Part shown: positions 35,605-43,730 of the stretch, one piece after another
Layout of the letters: each line of letters begins with the position of its first letter
Numbering within the stretch: the first letter of the stretch is position 1
Origin: Oscillospiraceae bacterium
GTDB lineage: Bacteria > Bacillota > Clostridia > Oscillospirales > Ruminococcaceae
Length of the DNA stretch: 46,968 nt
Direction: 5' to 3'
Assembly (NCBI GenBank): GCA_012729855.1
Contig: JAAYCI010000071.1
Span: forward strand, 1-46,968
Notes under the pieces: model-generated
What the model saw: only the letters and a program-made list of their open reading frames with translations
The model's database searches: none
What the model was told of the DNA's origin: nothing
Translations under genes and position numbers: made by a program

Positions 35605-36033
35605 ATGAAAGACTATGCCAAAAAAGAAGACAAAATACTGGACAAAATTGCCGACACCATGGTCAAGCTGGACACCACTCTGGACAGCCTGGATGTGGAC
35701 GATAACCGCGTGCAGCATTATTACGAGCAGCAAAAGGCCATCATGGAGATCCGCAAGATCACCCGCCTGGCCAACAGGCTAACCGACGTGGAGATGGAAG
35801 ACGCCGCCCTGCACGACAACGTTATCAGCAGCGACCGTGACAGCGAGGCCGTGCTGCTGAGCCAGATCGACAACAGCTTCTACCGCCTGGACGAAGACCT
35901 GGGCAAGCTGGATGAAAGCGACAGCCGCGTGAAAAGCTATATTGAGCAGCGAAAGGCCCTGCACGAAGTGAAGCGCATTTTGTACAACGCCGGCAAATAC
36001 GACGCCTACGAGGCGGAAGAGTTCGACGCCTGA
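35605..36033 (+). CDS. Helical protein with two internal repeats, unknown function
   Basis: The 142-residue acidic protein is made mostly of two copies of a segment about 45 residues long, at about residues 13-57 and 87-131. The copies share the pattern I-----L-----LD--D-RV--Y-EQ-KA--E--KI, for example DDNRVQHYYEQQKAIMEIRK and SDSRVKSYIEQRKALHEVKR. Both should form helices, perhaps a coiled coil or hairpin. No signal peptide or membrane segment is present. ATG follows AGGAGG. I do not recognise the family. It is a single gene with a strong terminator. Confidence 0.75.
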   Translation: MKDYAKKEDKILDKIADTMVKLDTTLDSLDVDDNRVQHYYEQQKAIMEIRKITRLANRLTDVEMEDAALHDNVISSDRDSEAVLLSQIDNSFYRLDEDLGKLDESDSRVKSYIEQRKALHEVKRILYNAGKYDAYEAEEFDA

Positions 36034-36094
36034 ACCCATGACCGACCTCCCATCGCCATAGTGCCGATACTTCCTTTATACCCACCTGCAAAAA

Positions 36095-36137
36095 GGCAAC
36101 GGGCCGCCATCGCCGGGCGGCCCGTTGCCCTTTTTTT
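36095..36137 (+). terminator. Terminator of the two-repeat protein gene
   Basis: GGCAACGGGCCGCC and GGCGGCCCGTTGCC form a perfect 14-base stem with a seven-base loop, followed by a C and seven T residues. A very strong intrinsic terminator. Confidence 0.93.
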
Positions 36138-36179
36138 ATGGTGTGCGGCGTCTGCCGCGCTGGGCGTGCTTCCCGCCGG

Positions 36180-36428
36180 CTAGTCCTTGGTAAATTTCGC
36201 CGTCAGTGTCACATTTTTTACCACTTTATACTTATAGGCGGCTTGGGAGGATACCTTCGTCTTGCCGTCGTACCAGCCGGCAAAGGTGTGGCCCTTCTTG
36301 GCCTTGGCGTTAATGGTCACTTTGCCGGTTTTGCTGTTCACCATGCCTATTTTGGTGTTGCCGGAGGACCACTTCACCGTTTTGCTGCTCACGCCCGCCG
36401 GTGTGAAGCTCACCTTCGGGGCATTCAT
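36180..36428 (-). pseudogene. Surface-repeat fragment downstream of pncB
   Basis: This 82-codon frame looks like a fragment of a large surface protein. Residues about 8-40 resemble a bacterial Ig-like (BIG2) strand pattern (VKWSSGNTKIGMVNSKTGKVT), and about 45-80 resemble an InlB/Listeria-Bacteroides repeat (KKGHTFAGWYDGKTKV, NVTLTAKF). It lacks a signal peptide, an anchor and a ribosome site. It is in the same frame as pncB and follows the pncB stop codon after five sense codons. It may be a remnant, or could be joined to PncB if the stop were read through. Confidence 0.5.
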
Positions 36429-36443
36429 TGTTTTATTGGTATA

Positions 36444-37898
36444 TCAAAGTGTCCCTTCTTCAAGTAAGCGCGCCCGCTCGTCCCACAGCTTCTGCGAAAG
36501 GTCCACATAGTAGCGGTGGGGGTACTCAAAGCGCTTCACTTCCTCCCACAGGGTGCCCACCTGGGCGGCGCAGTGGGCCCGCACGTCGGCCAGGGGGGGC
36601 GGGGTGTACACCCGCCTGCCCTGCACGTAAATGGGGGTGGACAGCAGCTTTGCGTGGCAGTTGGTGTAGGTGCGGCGCTTCCAGGTTTCAATGGGGTCAA
36701 ACAGGGTGATGCCATGCTCGCAGCTGGGGGCTTTTTCGTCCCACATCGTAATATAATCGGCCATGGCCTGGCCGCTGTCGTTGTCGTAGATGCGCCACAG
36801 CTTCTTCAGGTGGGGGGTGGTGATCTTCTCCACCGTCTCGCTTATCTTGATGGTGGGGATGTACGCCTCCCCCTCCTTCACCGCGGCCAGCTTGTACACC
36901 CCGCCAAACACCGGCGAGGACTTCGAGGTGATAAGGCTCTCGCCAATGCCGAACAGGTCGATTTCGGCCCCCTGCACCAGCAAATCGCGCACGATGTACT
37001 CGTCCAGCGCGTTGGAGGCGCAGATGGGCACGTCGCCGTAGCCGGCCGCCTGCAGCATGGCCCGCGCCCGCTTGGAGAGATAGGCGATGTCCCCGCTGTC
37101 GATGCGGATACCCTTGGGCGCGATGCCCAGGGGCTTCAGCACCTCGTCGAACACCCGTATCGCGTTGGGCACACCGCTTTTCAGCGTGCTGTAGGTGTCT
37201 ACCAATAGCATACAGTTGTGGGGGTACAGCTGGGCATATTTCTTAAACGCCTCGTACTCGCTGTCAAACATCTGCACCCAGCTGTGGGCCATGGTGCCCG
37301 ACACCGGGATGCCGAACACCCGGTCGGCCATCACGCAGCTGGTGGACGCGCACCCGCCAATGTAGGCCGCCCGCGCGCCGTACAGCGCGCCGTCGTAGCC
37401 CTGCGCCCGGCGCGAGCCAAACTCCATCACCGGCCGCCCGGCGCAGGCCCGCACCACCCGGTTGGCCTTGGTGGCTATCAAGCACTGGTGGTTGAAGGTA
37501 ACCAGCAGCAGCGTTTCAATCAGCTGCGCCTCGATGCAGGGCCCCTCCACCGTAACAATGGGCTCGCCCGGGAAGATGGGCGTGCCCTCCTCCACCGCCC
37601 ACACATTGCAGTGGAACTCAAAATCCCGCAGGTAGCCCAGGAATGCCTCCGAGAACATGCCCTTGCCGCGCAGGTAGGTAATATCCCCCTCGATGAAGCC
37701 GAAGTTGTCTATCACCTCGATGAACTGCTCCAGCCCCGCCATCACGGCAAAGCCCCCGCCGTCCGGTACCTTGCGGAAGAACATGTCAAACACCGCCACC
37801 TTGTCGCCAATGCCCTCCTCCAGGTAGCCCTTGGCCATGGTCAGCTCATAAAAGTCCACCAGCATGGACAGGTTGCGGCAGAATATGTTGTTTTCCAT
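36444..37898 (-). CDS. pncB: Nicotinate phosphoribosyltransferase
   Basis: The 484-residue protein is nicotinate phosphoribosyltransferase, which joins nicotinate with PRPP in NAD salvage. It starts with LSMLVDFYELTMAKGYLEEG, carries FGSRRAQGYDGAL, GTMAHSWVQMF with the expected phospho-histidine, DTYSTLKSGVPNAI and GIRIDSGDIAYLSK. Length and both ends fit the family, so it is complete despite the in-frame fragment after it. The PRPP synthetase elsewhere in the window would supply its co-substrate. The ribosome site is AAAGGGG. Confidence 0.95.
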   Translation of the reverse strand: MENNIFCRNLSMLVDFYELTMAKGYLEEGIGDKVAVFDMFFRKVPDGGGFAVMAGLEQFIEVIDNFGFIEGDITYLRGKGMFSEAFLGYLRDFEFHCNVWAVEEGTPIFPGEPIVTVEGPCIEAQLIETLLLVTFNHQCLIATKANRVVRACAGRPVMEFGSRRAQGYDGALYGARAAYIGGCASTSCVMADRVFGIPVSGTMAHSWVQMFDSEYEAFKKYAQLYPHNCMLLVDTYSTLKSGVPNAIRVFDEVLKPLGIAPKGIRIDSGDIAYLSKRARAMLQAAGYGDVPICASNALDEYIVRDLLVQGAEIDLFGIGESLITSKSSPVFGGVYKLAAVKEGEAYIPTIKISETVEKITTPHLKKLWRIYDNDSGQAMADYITMWDEKAPSCEHGITLFDPIETWKRRTYTNCHAKLLSTPIYVQGRRVYTPPPLADVRAHCAAQVGTLWEEVKRFEYPHRYYVDLSQKLWDERARLLEEGTL

Positions 37899-38152
37899 TT
37901 GATACCCCTTTAAGCAGCCTCTGCAGCTGCATGGTCTCCGTACTGTCTGCCCTTGCTCTTGGCCTTCAATTGTATCGCGGAGCCATTAGGCGGCCGCGAA
38001 CGCCGCCAGAATCCCGCCGCACCCAGCCTCCGCCGCCTTCAGGCGGTGGGGGCCGATGTGATGGGTTCCCGGGCGCTTTTTATTGCTTTTTGGCGAGACA
38101 AAAAGTAAGGCCTCGCCCGAAAGCCATATACTTTGGCAAACCACCGGTAGCG
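37899..38152. other. Intergenic region between the carboxypeptidase gene and pncB
   Basis: No gene is evident. It contains a T-rich segment (GCTTTTTATTGCTTTTTGG) and a possible hairpin in which GCTTTTTG faces CAAAAAGT across GCGAGA, which may be a terminator for the carboxypeptidase transcript. GC-rich palindromic pieces surround it. Confidence 0.4.
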
Positions 38153-39799
38153 CTACCGCGTCCCGCTGCGCCGGTCGTCGGGCGGCGCGGCGCGCCCGGG
38201 CCGCCTGGCCGGCGGCGGCCGGCTTTGAGACTGTACCGGCGGCACATTTTGCTGGCGCGGCCTCTGGGTGGGCTGCGGCTGCTGTGCAGGCCGCGGCAGC
38301 CTGCTGGCATTTTGCGCGGCGGCGGCCTGCCGCTGCTTTTTTTGCGCCTTGTGGCGGTTTAAAAGGAACATCACCAGCACAAACAGCGCCGCGGCCACCA
38401 GCACCGTTACCACCAGCACCCGCAGGTACAGTGAGGTAAAGAACTGGCCCACGCCGTCCAGCGCATACAGCAAGCCGTTGCGGGCCACGTCTTTTTCCAC
38501 ATACAGCTGTGTGCTGCCCAGCACCTGCCCGGCCAGCACCAGGGTCACGCTGCCCACCGCGTCGCCGGCCTGCACGGGCGCTTCCAGATACTCCGGCAGG
38601 TCGTAGTGGCGGCGTATCTGGTCGTTGCCGGCCTCTTTGGGCAGCAGCGCCGTCACGTCGTCGCCCGGCATCAGCCGCACACTACCCTGCTGGGTGGAAA
38701 ATTTCACCCTTATCTCCGTCACCGGCTGGGTCACGTCCAGCGCCGGGCGCACCTCCAGCGCGGCAAAGGCCCAGTTGTACAGCGCGGCGCTCTCATACAG
38801 CGCCGGGCGGGCCTGCGCGGGGGAAAGGTCGGCGCCTATGGGGTCGGCGGCGTTGGGGCTGTGCAGCACGGCGCAGATGTAGGTCATGCCGTCCTGCGTG
38901 GCCAGGGAGGCGAAGTTCTGCCACTCGCCCAGGCTGCCGGTTTTGCCGCCCACCACACAGCCGGCCGTTTTTTTAAAGGCATTGTAGTAGGGGCTGCTGG
39001 GCACCAGCAGGCGGTTGGTGGTGTGGATGAAATAGGGCGCGTCGTGCTTTTCGTGGGCGGCCATCTCGTAGCTGGCCGCCGCGGCAATCTCGGCCAGCTC
39101 CGGGACGCTGAAAAACGCCCGGGTGATCTTGGTCATGTCGCGCGCGGTGGTCACATTGCCCTCGTCCAGGCCGTTGGGGTCGGTGAACACCGTGCCGGTG
39201 CAGCCCAGCGCCGTCGCCCTGGCGTTCATCATGTAGATGAAGTTGGGGATGTAGCCGATGCTCACATAGTCGGCCAGCAGCAGCGCGGCCTCGTTGGCGC
39301 TGGGCAGTAGCGCGGCATACAGCAGCTCCCGCACGCTCAATATCTCACCCTTGCGTATGTCGGCCGTGGAGGCGTTCTTGCCGTAAAGCGCGTCGTACAC
39401 CCAGCCCTTGTCGGTGCTGTCCACCAATACCTCGTCCAGTGTTTGGCCGGCCTTTTGCACGCTCTCCACCGCCAGGATGCAGGTCATCATCTTCACCAGG
39501 CTGGCGCTCACCATGGGCGCGTCGGCGTTCTTTTCGTACACCACCAGGCCGCTGTTCTCGTTCACCAGGCATACGGCCTCGGCCTGGGGGGTGTAGTCGG
39601 GCGCAAACAGGTCGGCTTCGGCCTCCGGCTCCTCCCCGGCCTCGCTGCTGCCCGCGCCCGAGGCACTGAAAACAACCGCCGTGGCTTGCCCGCCGGCAGT
39701 GCTGTACGCCCCTTGCGGCCAGGCGGCCGCGCAAAGCAGCAGGCTCAGCAGCCCTATTATGGCAAACTGACCAATTTTTACAGGCAGAAGCTTCTTCAT
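38153..39799 (-). CDS. D-alanyl-D-alanine carboxypeptidase (penicillin-binding protein)
   Basis: The 548-residue protein has an N-terminal signal peptide or anchor (about residues 8-28), then a serine D,D-peptidase domain with the three hallmark motifs: SLVK (nucleophile Ser100, Lys103), SAN near 167 and KTG in GGKTGSLGE near 290. It should trim the terminal D-Ala from peptidoglycan stem peptides. A beta domain follows (about 370-460), then a membrane helix (about 468-490) and a 55-residue tail rich in proline, arginine and glutamine, which may be cytoplasmic. It is DacA/DacF-like, but longer than usual because of the tail. Confidence 0.92.
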   Translation of the reverse strand: MKKLLPVKIGQFAIIGLLSLLLCAAAWPQGAYSTAGGQATAVVFSASGAGSSEAGEEPEAEADLFAPDYTPQAEAVCLVNENSGLVVYEKNADAPMVSASLVKMMTCILAVESVQKAGQTLDEVLVDSTDKGWVYDALYGKNASTADIRKGEILSVRELLYAALLPSANEAALLLADYVSIGYIPNFIYMMNARATALGCTGTVFTDPNGLDEGNVTTARDMTKITRAFFSVPELAEIAAAASYEMAAHEKHDAPYFIHTTNRLLVPSSPYYNAFKKTAGCVVGGKTGSLGEWQNFASLATQDGMTYICAVLHSPNAADPIGADLSPAQARPALYESAALYNWAFAALEVRPALDVTQPVTEIRVKFSTQQGSVRLMPGDDVTALLPKEAGNDQIRRHYDLPEYLEAPVQAGDAVGSVTLVLAGQVLGSTQLYVEKDVARNGLLYALDGVGQFFTSLYLRVLVVTVLVAAALFVLVMFLLNRHKAQKKQRQAAAAQNASRLPRPAQQPQPTQRPRQQNVPPVQSQSRPPPARRPGRAAPPDDRRSGTR

Positions 39800-39971
39800 C
39801 TATAGACAACGCCTCATTGGGATGTTAGAATTGTAAACGGAGTGCCCCGAACAGGAACAGTATACCAAACCTCGCCCCAAAAATCCATCAAACATCGCTC
39901 GGCTTTATCCGCCCTTTGGCGGTTGGCCCCCGTATGGGGAATAATCACACGCACAAGAGAGGAGTTCGAAT

Positions 39972-40760
39972 ATGTATACCCTGGATTTCACCGGCAAGAA
40001 TGTTCTGATTACCGGCGCAGGCAGCGGCCTGGCCTTGGAGACCGCCCTGGTGCTGGCCGACAGCGGCGCCAATATCATTGGCGGCGACATTAACACCGCC
40101 GGCCTGGATGACATGGCCGACAAGGTGACCAAGATGGGCGTTAAGGCCATCACGCAGAAAACCGACGTGACCAAGCGCACCGAGGTGGAGGCCCTGTTCG
40201 CCACCGCCAAAAAGGAATTTGGCAAGCTGGATATCGTCATCAACGGTGCCGGCATTGGCCCCCTGAGCAACCTGGAGACCACCACCGAGGAAGAGTTCCG
40301 CCGCATCATGGACATCAACCTGTTTGGCGTGGAGTTTGGCAGCCGCCAGGCCCTCTTGGCCATGAAGGAGCAGGGCTACGGCACCGTGCTCAACTTTGCC
40401 TCCATCGCCGCCTGGGTATACCCTGCCATCAACCCGCACTACGCCGTGTCCAAAATGGCGGTGGTCAGCCTTACCCGGCAGTACGCCAAGTACGCCGCGC
40501 CCATGGGCATCCGCTTCAACATCATGTGCCCGGGTATCATCCGCACCCCCATGTGGGAGGCAGGCCTGGAGTCCCTGCACGCCCTCACCGGCCGCAGCAA
40601 GGAAGACATTTGGGACGAAACCGTCACCCGCGCCATCCCCATGGGCATCCCGCAGGAGCCCATCGACATTGCCAACGCCGCGGTGTTCCTGGTGAGCGAC
40701 AAAGCCCGCTACATCACCGGCCAGTCCATCAGCGTGGACGGCGGCCAGGCCATGCACTAA
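39972..40760 (+). CDS. Short-chain dehydrogenase/reductase
   Basis: The 262-residue protein is a classical SDR: nucleotide loop TGAGSGLA (residues 14-21), Asp39 at the end of the second strand (which favours NAD(H)), NGAG near 91, and the catalytic set Asn116, Ser144, Tyr157 and Lys161 (YAVSK). In the TGxxxGxG loop the third glycine is alanine. Substrate is unknown; relatives act on sugar alcohols, 3-oxoacyl groups or steroids. ATG follows GAGAGGAG. A possible promoter (TTGGCG, AATAAT) lies upstream. The decarboxylase-like genes are 5 kb away, so any pathway link is guesswork. Confidence 0.92.
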   Translation: MYTLDFTGKNVLITGAGSGLALETALVLADSGANIIGGDINTAGLDDMADKVTKMGVKAITQKTDVTKRTEVEALFATAKKEFGKLDIVINGAGIGPLSNLETTTEEEFRRIMDINLFGVEFGSRQALLAMKEQGYGTVLNFASIAAWVYPAINPHYAVSKMAVVSLTRQYAKYAAPMGIRFNIMCPGIIRTPMWEAGLESLHALTGRSKEDIWDETVTRAIPMGIPQEPIDIANAAVFLVSDKARYITGQSISVDGGQAMH

Positions 40761-40788
40761 ACAGCTTCATCCTCTTTTGCATACCAAG

Positions 40789-40829
40789 CATCCCGGAAGC
40801 CGCAAGGCATTCCGGGATGTTTTCTCTTT
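40789..40829 (+). terminator. Terminator of the dehydrogenase gene
   Basis: CATCCCGGAA and TTCCGGGATG form a perfect 10-base stem with an 11-base loop, followed by TTTTCTCTTTC. Confidence 0.88.
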
Positions 40830-40864
40830 CTCTGCGCTTTACTTGTTCTAACCCAGCTTCCCTG

Positions 40865-41010
40865 CCCTTGCGGATGTGGCTGCCTGGTGGTGCCGCTATG
40901 GCACCGGGCACAAGCCACTTCCCTTGGCAGGCAACGTGAGTGTGCCCTGCCCACCACCCGCACATGTCCGGTGCCATAGCGGCACTGCCGGGCGGGCGCA
41001 TCCGCAAGGG
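40865..41010. repeat. Inverted pair of 46-base palindromic units
   Basis: Two arms (40865-40910 and 40965-41010) are inverted copies of each other with about seven differences in 46 positions. Each begins or ends with CCCTTGCGGATG and holds an internal hairpin GTGCC-GCTAT-GGCAC. The 54-base spacer has no gene. It lies directly next to repeat copy C, making a dense repeat cluster between the dehydrogenase and plsC genes. Confidence 0.8.
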
Positions 41011-41030
41011 TACGCAGCGGCTTCAATACC

Positions 41031-41184
41031 ACCCACGCCTCGGCGGCGTACCGCCGCCTCTTGCGGCTCACACTGCGCAGCTACGCTGCTTGGTTCGCCG
41101 GGCGCGGGAAAATTTGTTTGCTCCAAGCTCTATACCATGGGCGGGCTTCTTCCAATGCAAGCCAAATTTTGCCCTAAAGGGCCC
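41031..41184 (+). repeat. Palindromic repeat element, copy C
   Basis: This copy has the same layout as copy A: ACCCACGCCTCGGCGG, GGCTCACACTGCGCAGC, GGTTCGCCGGGCGCGGG, AAAATTTGTTTGC, an inner hairpin and GCAAGCCAAATTTTGCCC up to GGGCCC. The inner hairpin is weak here (AAGCTC with GGGCTT). The GGGCCC end overlaps the end of plsC: the last residues of PlsC and its TAG stop come from element sequence. Confidence 0.8.
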
Positions 41185-41902
41185 TGTCCTTCGCCTCGCG
41201 TATCATCTCTTCCAGCCGGCCGGGCAGCGCCTTTTGGTCGGCTTTGGAGAGGTCCTTCGCCTCCACCGCCGGCAGGATGGTCACCCGCACGTCGGCCGGC
41301 TGTATCTTGTAATCGTTGCCCTCCAGCACCTTCCAGGTGCCGTCTATGGCTATGGGAATGATGCGCACGCCGGCCTTCCAGGCCATGCGCACCGCGCCCG
41401 GCTCAAAGGTGCCCATCGCGTCGCCTTTGGAGCGCGTGCCATCCGGGAACAGGATCATCGAGCGGCCGCTTTCTAAAATGGCCTCGCCCTCGCGCAGGGC
41501 CGCCACGCTGGCGCGTACGTCGTCCCTATCCACATAAATGCAGCCAATCAGGTTCATCCAGCCGCTGAGCATGGGCACCTTGCCAATGCCGGTGCGCGCC
41601 AAGATGGGCCGCACCGGGCGTATGACATCCAGGATAACCGGGATATCCACAAAGCTTTGGTGGTTACAGGCAAACACCACCGGCTCATCGGGCGGGGGCA
41701 TGTTCTCCACCCCTTCCAATATCACCCGGGTTTTCAGGTGGTGTAAAAGGCGGGTGGTCCACAGCTGTACCTGCTTGTCTACCGCGGCTTCTTTGCCGGC
41801 AATATCGCCTTTTTTTTGCAGGCTTTTGGCCTTCCAGTAAAAGGGCAGCCGGCTTACCAGGTAGCCAAACAGCCAAATGACCCAGCCCAGTGTTCTTAGC
41901 AT
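41174..41902 (-). CDS. plsC: 1-acyl-sn-glycerol-3-phosphate acyltransferase
   Basis: The 242-residue protein is a PlsC-type acyltransferase that adds the second fatty acid to lysophosphatidic acid. It has an N-terminal membrane segment (about residues 1-22), the catalytic NHQSFVD (HxxxxD) near 80 and FPDGTRS near 152, which replaces the usual FPEGTRS. ATG follows TAGGAGACAGG. The last residues (RAL) and stop are encoded within repeat copy C, so the insertion may have changed the natural C-terminus slightly. Copy D lies between it and the MATE gene upstream. Confidence 0.92.
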   Translation of the reverse strand: MLRTLGWVIWLFGYLVSRLPFYWKAKSLQKKGDIAGKEAAVDKQVQLWTTRLLHHLKTRVILEGVENMPPPDEPVVFACNHQSFVDIPVILDVIRPVRPILARTGIGKVPMLSGWMNLIGCIYVDRDDVRASVAALREGEAILESGRSMILFPDGTRSKGDAMGTFEPGAVRMAWKAGVRIIPIAIDGTWKVLEGNDYKIQPADVRVTILPAVEAKDLSKADQKALPGRLEEMIREAKDRAL

Positions 41903-41938
41903 GTTTCCTGTCTCCTATCTTGGTGCAGTGGGCAAGCC

Positions 41939-42268
41939 CTCGCCCTAAGCTTGCTGCTGTTGGGAAGTTCACACCCACGCCTCGGCGGCCTCCCGCCGCA
42001 TCTCGCGCTAAGTGCCTCGCTGCGCTCGGTTGGCCCCCAGGGGCACTTCTCTCCGCCTGCGGCGGATTCACCTTTCGCTCGAAACGCGCCCTGCGGGGCG
42101 CAGTCTTGCGGCTCACACTGCGCAGCTACGCTGCTTGGTTCGCCGGGCGCGGGCTCGCCGGTTTGCTGCGCAAGCCCGGCTCGGCCCATAGGGCCCCATT
42201 TGTTTGCCGCAGCATGTTGCCGTAGGCAAGATGCTGCTATGCAAGCCAAATTTTGCCCTAAAGGGCCC
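41939..42268 (+). repeat. Palindromic repeat element, copy D (extended)
   Basis: This longest copy begins like copy A (CTCGCCCTAAGC...CACCCACGCCTCGGCGG) and ends with GCAAGCCAAATTTTGCCC and GGGCCC directly beside the stop codon of the MATE gene. Two extra segments are inserted: about 130 bases after the first module, including CGCGCCCTGCGGGGCGCA (which also occurs at bases 1-18 of the window), and about 45 bases before ATTTGTTTGC. Its inner hairpin pairs GCAGCATGTTGCC with GGCAAGATGCTGC (one mismatch). Confidence 0.8.
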
Positions 42269-43654
42269 TTATCTGGTCACATTGTTCAGCCACCTGCGGC
42301 TGCGGTAGCGCCACAGGCAAATGGGCACCTTCACCACTTCGTCCAGCAGAATGATAAGCAGCACCACCTTGACGGGCCAGTTGAACACAAAGGCCGCCAG
42401 CGCGCCAAACAAAATGCTGAAGCCCCACAGCGCGCCCACGTCCAGTATCAGGCCAAAGCGGGTGCCGCCGCCGCCGCGGAAGATGCCCACCACCATCGTG
42501 GTGGTCATGGTTTGCAGGAACACATAGGCGCTCATCAGCAGCAGCTGGTAGCCCAGGTAGTCCTCGGCCACCGGCGTCAGGTTCATCATCATAACCACAA
42601 ACGGGCGGATGATGAGGATGAGCGCCGCCGCGCACAGGCCGGTGATGGCCGACAGCTTCATCATCTTGCCGCCAATGGCCTCGGCGCGGGGGGTGTCGCC
42701 GCCGCCAATGGCCTTGCCTATCAGTATGGCGGCCGCGTTGGCCACCCCAAAGCTTACCACCATGGCCAGCTGGCGGGTAACGCTGGTAACGGAGTTGGCC
42801 GCCACCACGCTGGCCCCCAGGTGCCCGATGATGACCGCGTTGGTGGCGATGCCCAGCCCCCAGAACAGCTCGTTCAATATGGTGGGCCCGCCGTAGCGCA
42901 TAAAGTCGCGGAAGAGCAGCGTGTGCTTGGCCAAAAAGTCCTTCAGCCGCAGCCGCACCACCTGGTTGCGGGCGGCGTAAATGGCCACGATGACCAGCTC
43001 TGCCACGCGGGCCAGGGTGGTGGCCAGCGCCGCGCCCTCAATGCCCATAGCGGGCGCGCCCAGCATACCGAAGATGAACACCGCGTTCAGCACCACGTTC
43101 ATCACCAGCGCCACCAGGTACACCGCCGTGGCCAGCATCACCTTTTCCAGGCTGCGCATGATCATCAGGTACAGGTTGGTGAAGCCCATGAAAATGTAGC
43201 TGACCGCCACAATGCGCAGGTACTTGACCCCCTCATAGATGACGATGTCCTCGTTGGTGAAGATGCGCATCAGCTGCTGGGGCAGGAAAAACGCCGCCAG
43301 CGCGAACAGCACCGCCACCACCATGCTCATGCGCAGGGTGATGGCCATGACCTTCTCGATGGTACGCACGTCGCCCTTGCCCCAGTACTGGGCCGTAAGC
43401 ACCGACGCGCCCGACGCCAGCCCGAAGAAGAGCAGCATCATCACAAACTGCACCTGCCCCGCCAGGCTGGAGGCCGACAGCACCTCCTCGCCCACCAGCC
43501 CCAGCATCACCACGTCGGCGCTTTGCACGCCCACGTTTATCAGGTTTTGCAGGGCCATGGGCAGCACCAGCGCGAACACGCTTTTGTAAAAGGCCTTGTT
43601 ATCCAGCTTGTTATTCAGTTGTATCGAGGTCGATCCCTTCTCTTGCGTTGCCAA
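42269..43654 (-). CDS. MATE family efflux transporter
   Basis: The 461-residue protein has about 12 hydrophobic segments in two related halves, with LPMALQNLINVGVQSADVVML near the start and GGPTILNELFWGLGIATN opening the second half, as in MATE (multidrug and toxin extrusion) proteins that export drugs or organic cations with Na+ or H+. TTG at 43654 is chosen because GGATAGGAG lies just upstream and the product then begins MATQEKG...; the upstream frame reads through non-conserved, low-complexity sequence. It follows the DUF1848 gene at 76 bases. Confidence 0.9.
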   Translation of the reverse strand: MATQEKGSTSIQLNNKLDNKAFYKSVFALVLPMALQNLINVGVQSADVVMLGLVGEEVLSASSLAGQVQFVMMLLFFGLASGASVLTAQYWGKGDVRTIEKVMAITLRMSMVVAVLFALAAFFLPQQLMRIFTNEDIVIYEGVKYLRIVAVSYIFMGFTNLYLMIMRSLEKVMLATAVYLVALVMNVVLNAVFIFGMLGAPAMGIEGAALATTLARVAELVIVAIYAARNQVVRLRLKDFLAKHTLLFRDFMRYGGPTILNELFWGLGIATNAVIIGHLGASVVAANSVTSVTRQLAMVVSFGVANAAAILIGKAIGGGDTPRAEAIGGKMMKLSAITGLCAAALILIIRPFVVMMMNLTPVAEDYLGYQLLLMSAYVFLQTMTTTMVVGIFRGGGGTRFGLILDVGALWGFSILFGALAAFVFNWPVKVVLLIILLDEVVKVPICLWRYRSRRWLNNVTR

Positions 43655-43730
43655 AATATCTCCTATCCTTGTTTGAGGCCCCATTTCGGGACGTTGGTTT
43701 TTGTCTGCTGGCTGGCGTGGGCCCCTCCCC

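Noticed and set aside
31460-40760. Acetone-producing pathway
   Set aside because: The decarboxylase family match is clear, but no CoA transferase, thiolase or alcohol dehydrogenase set is present, so a solvent pathway is not supported here.
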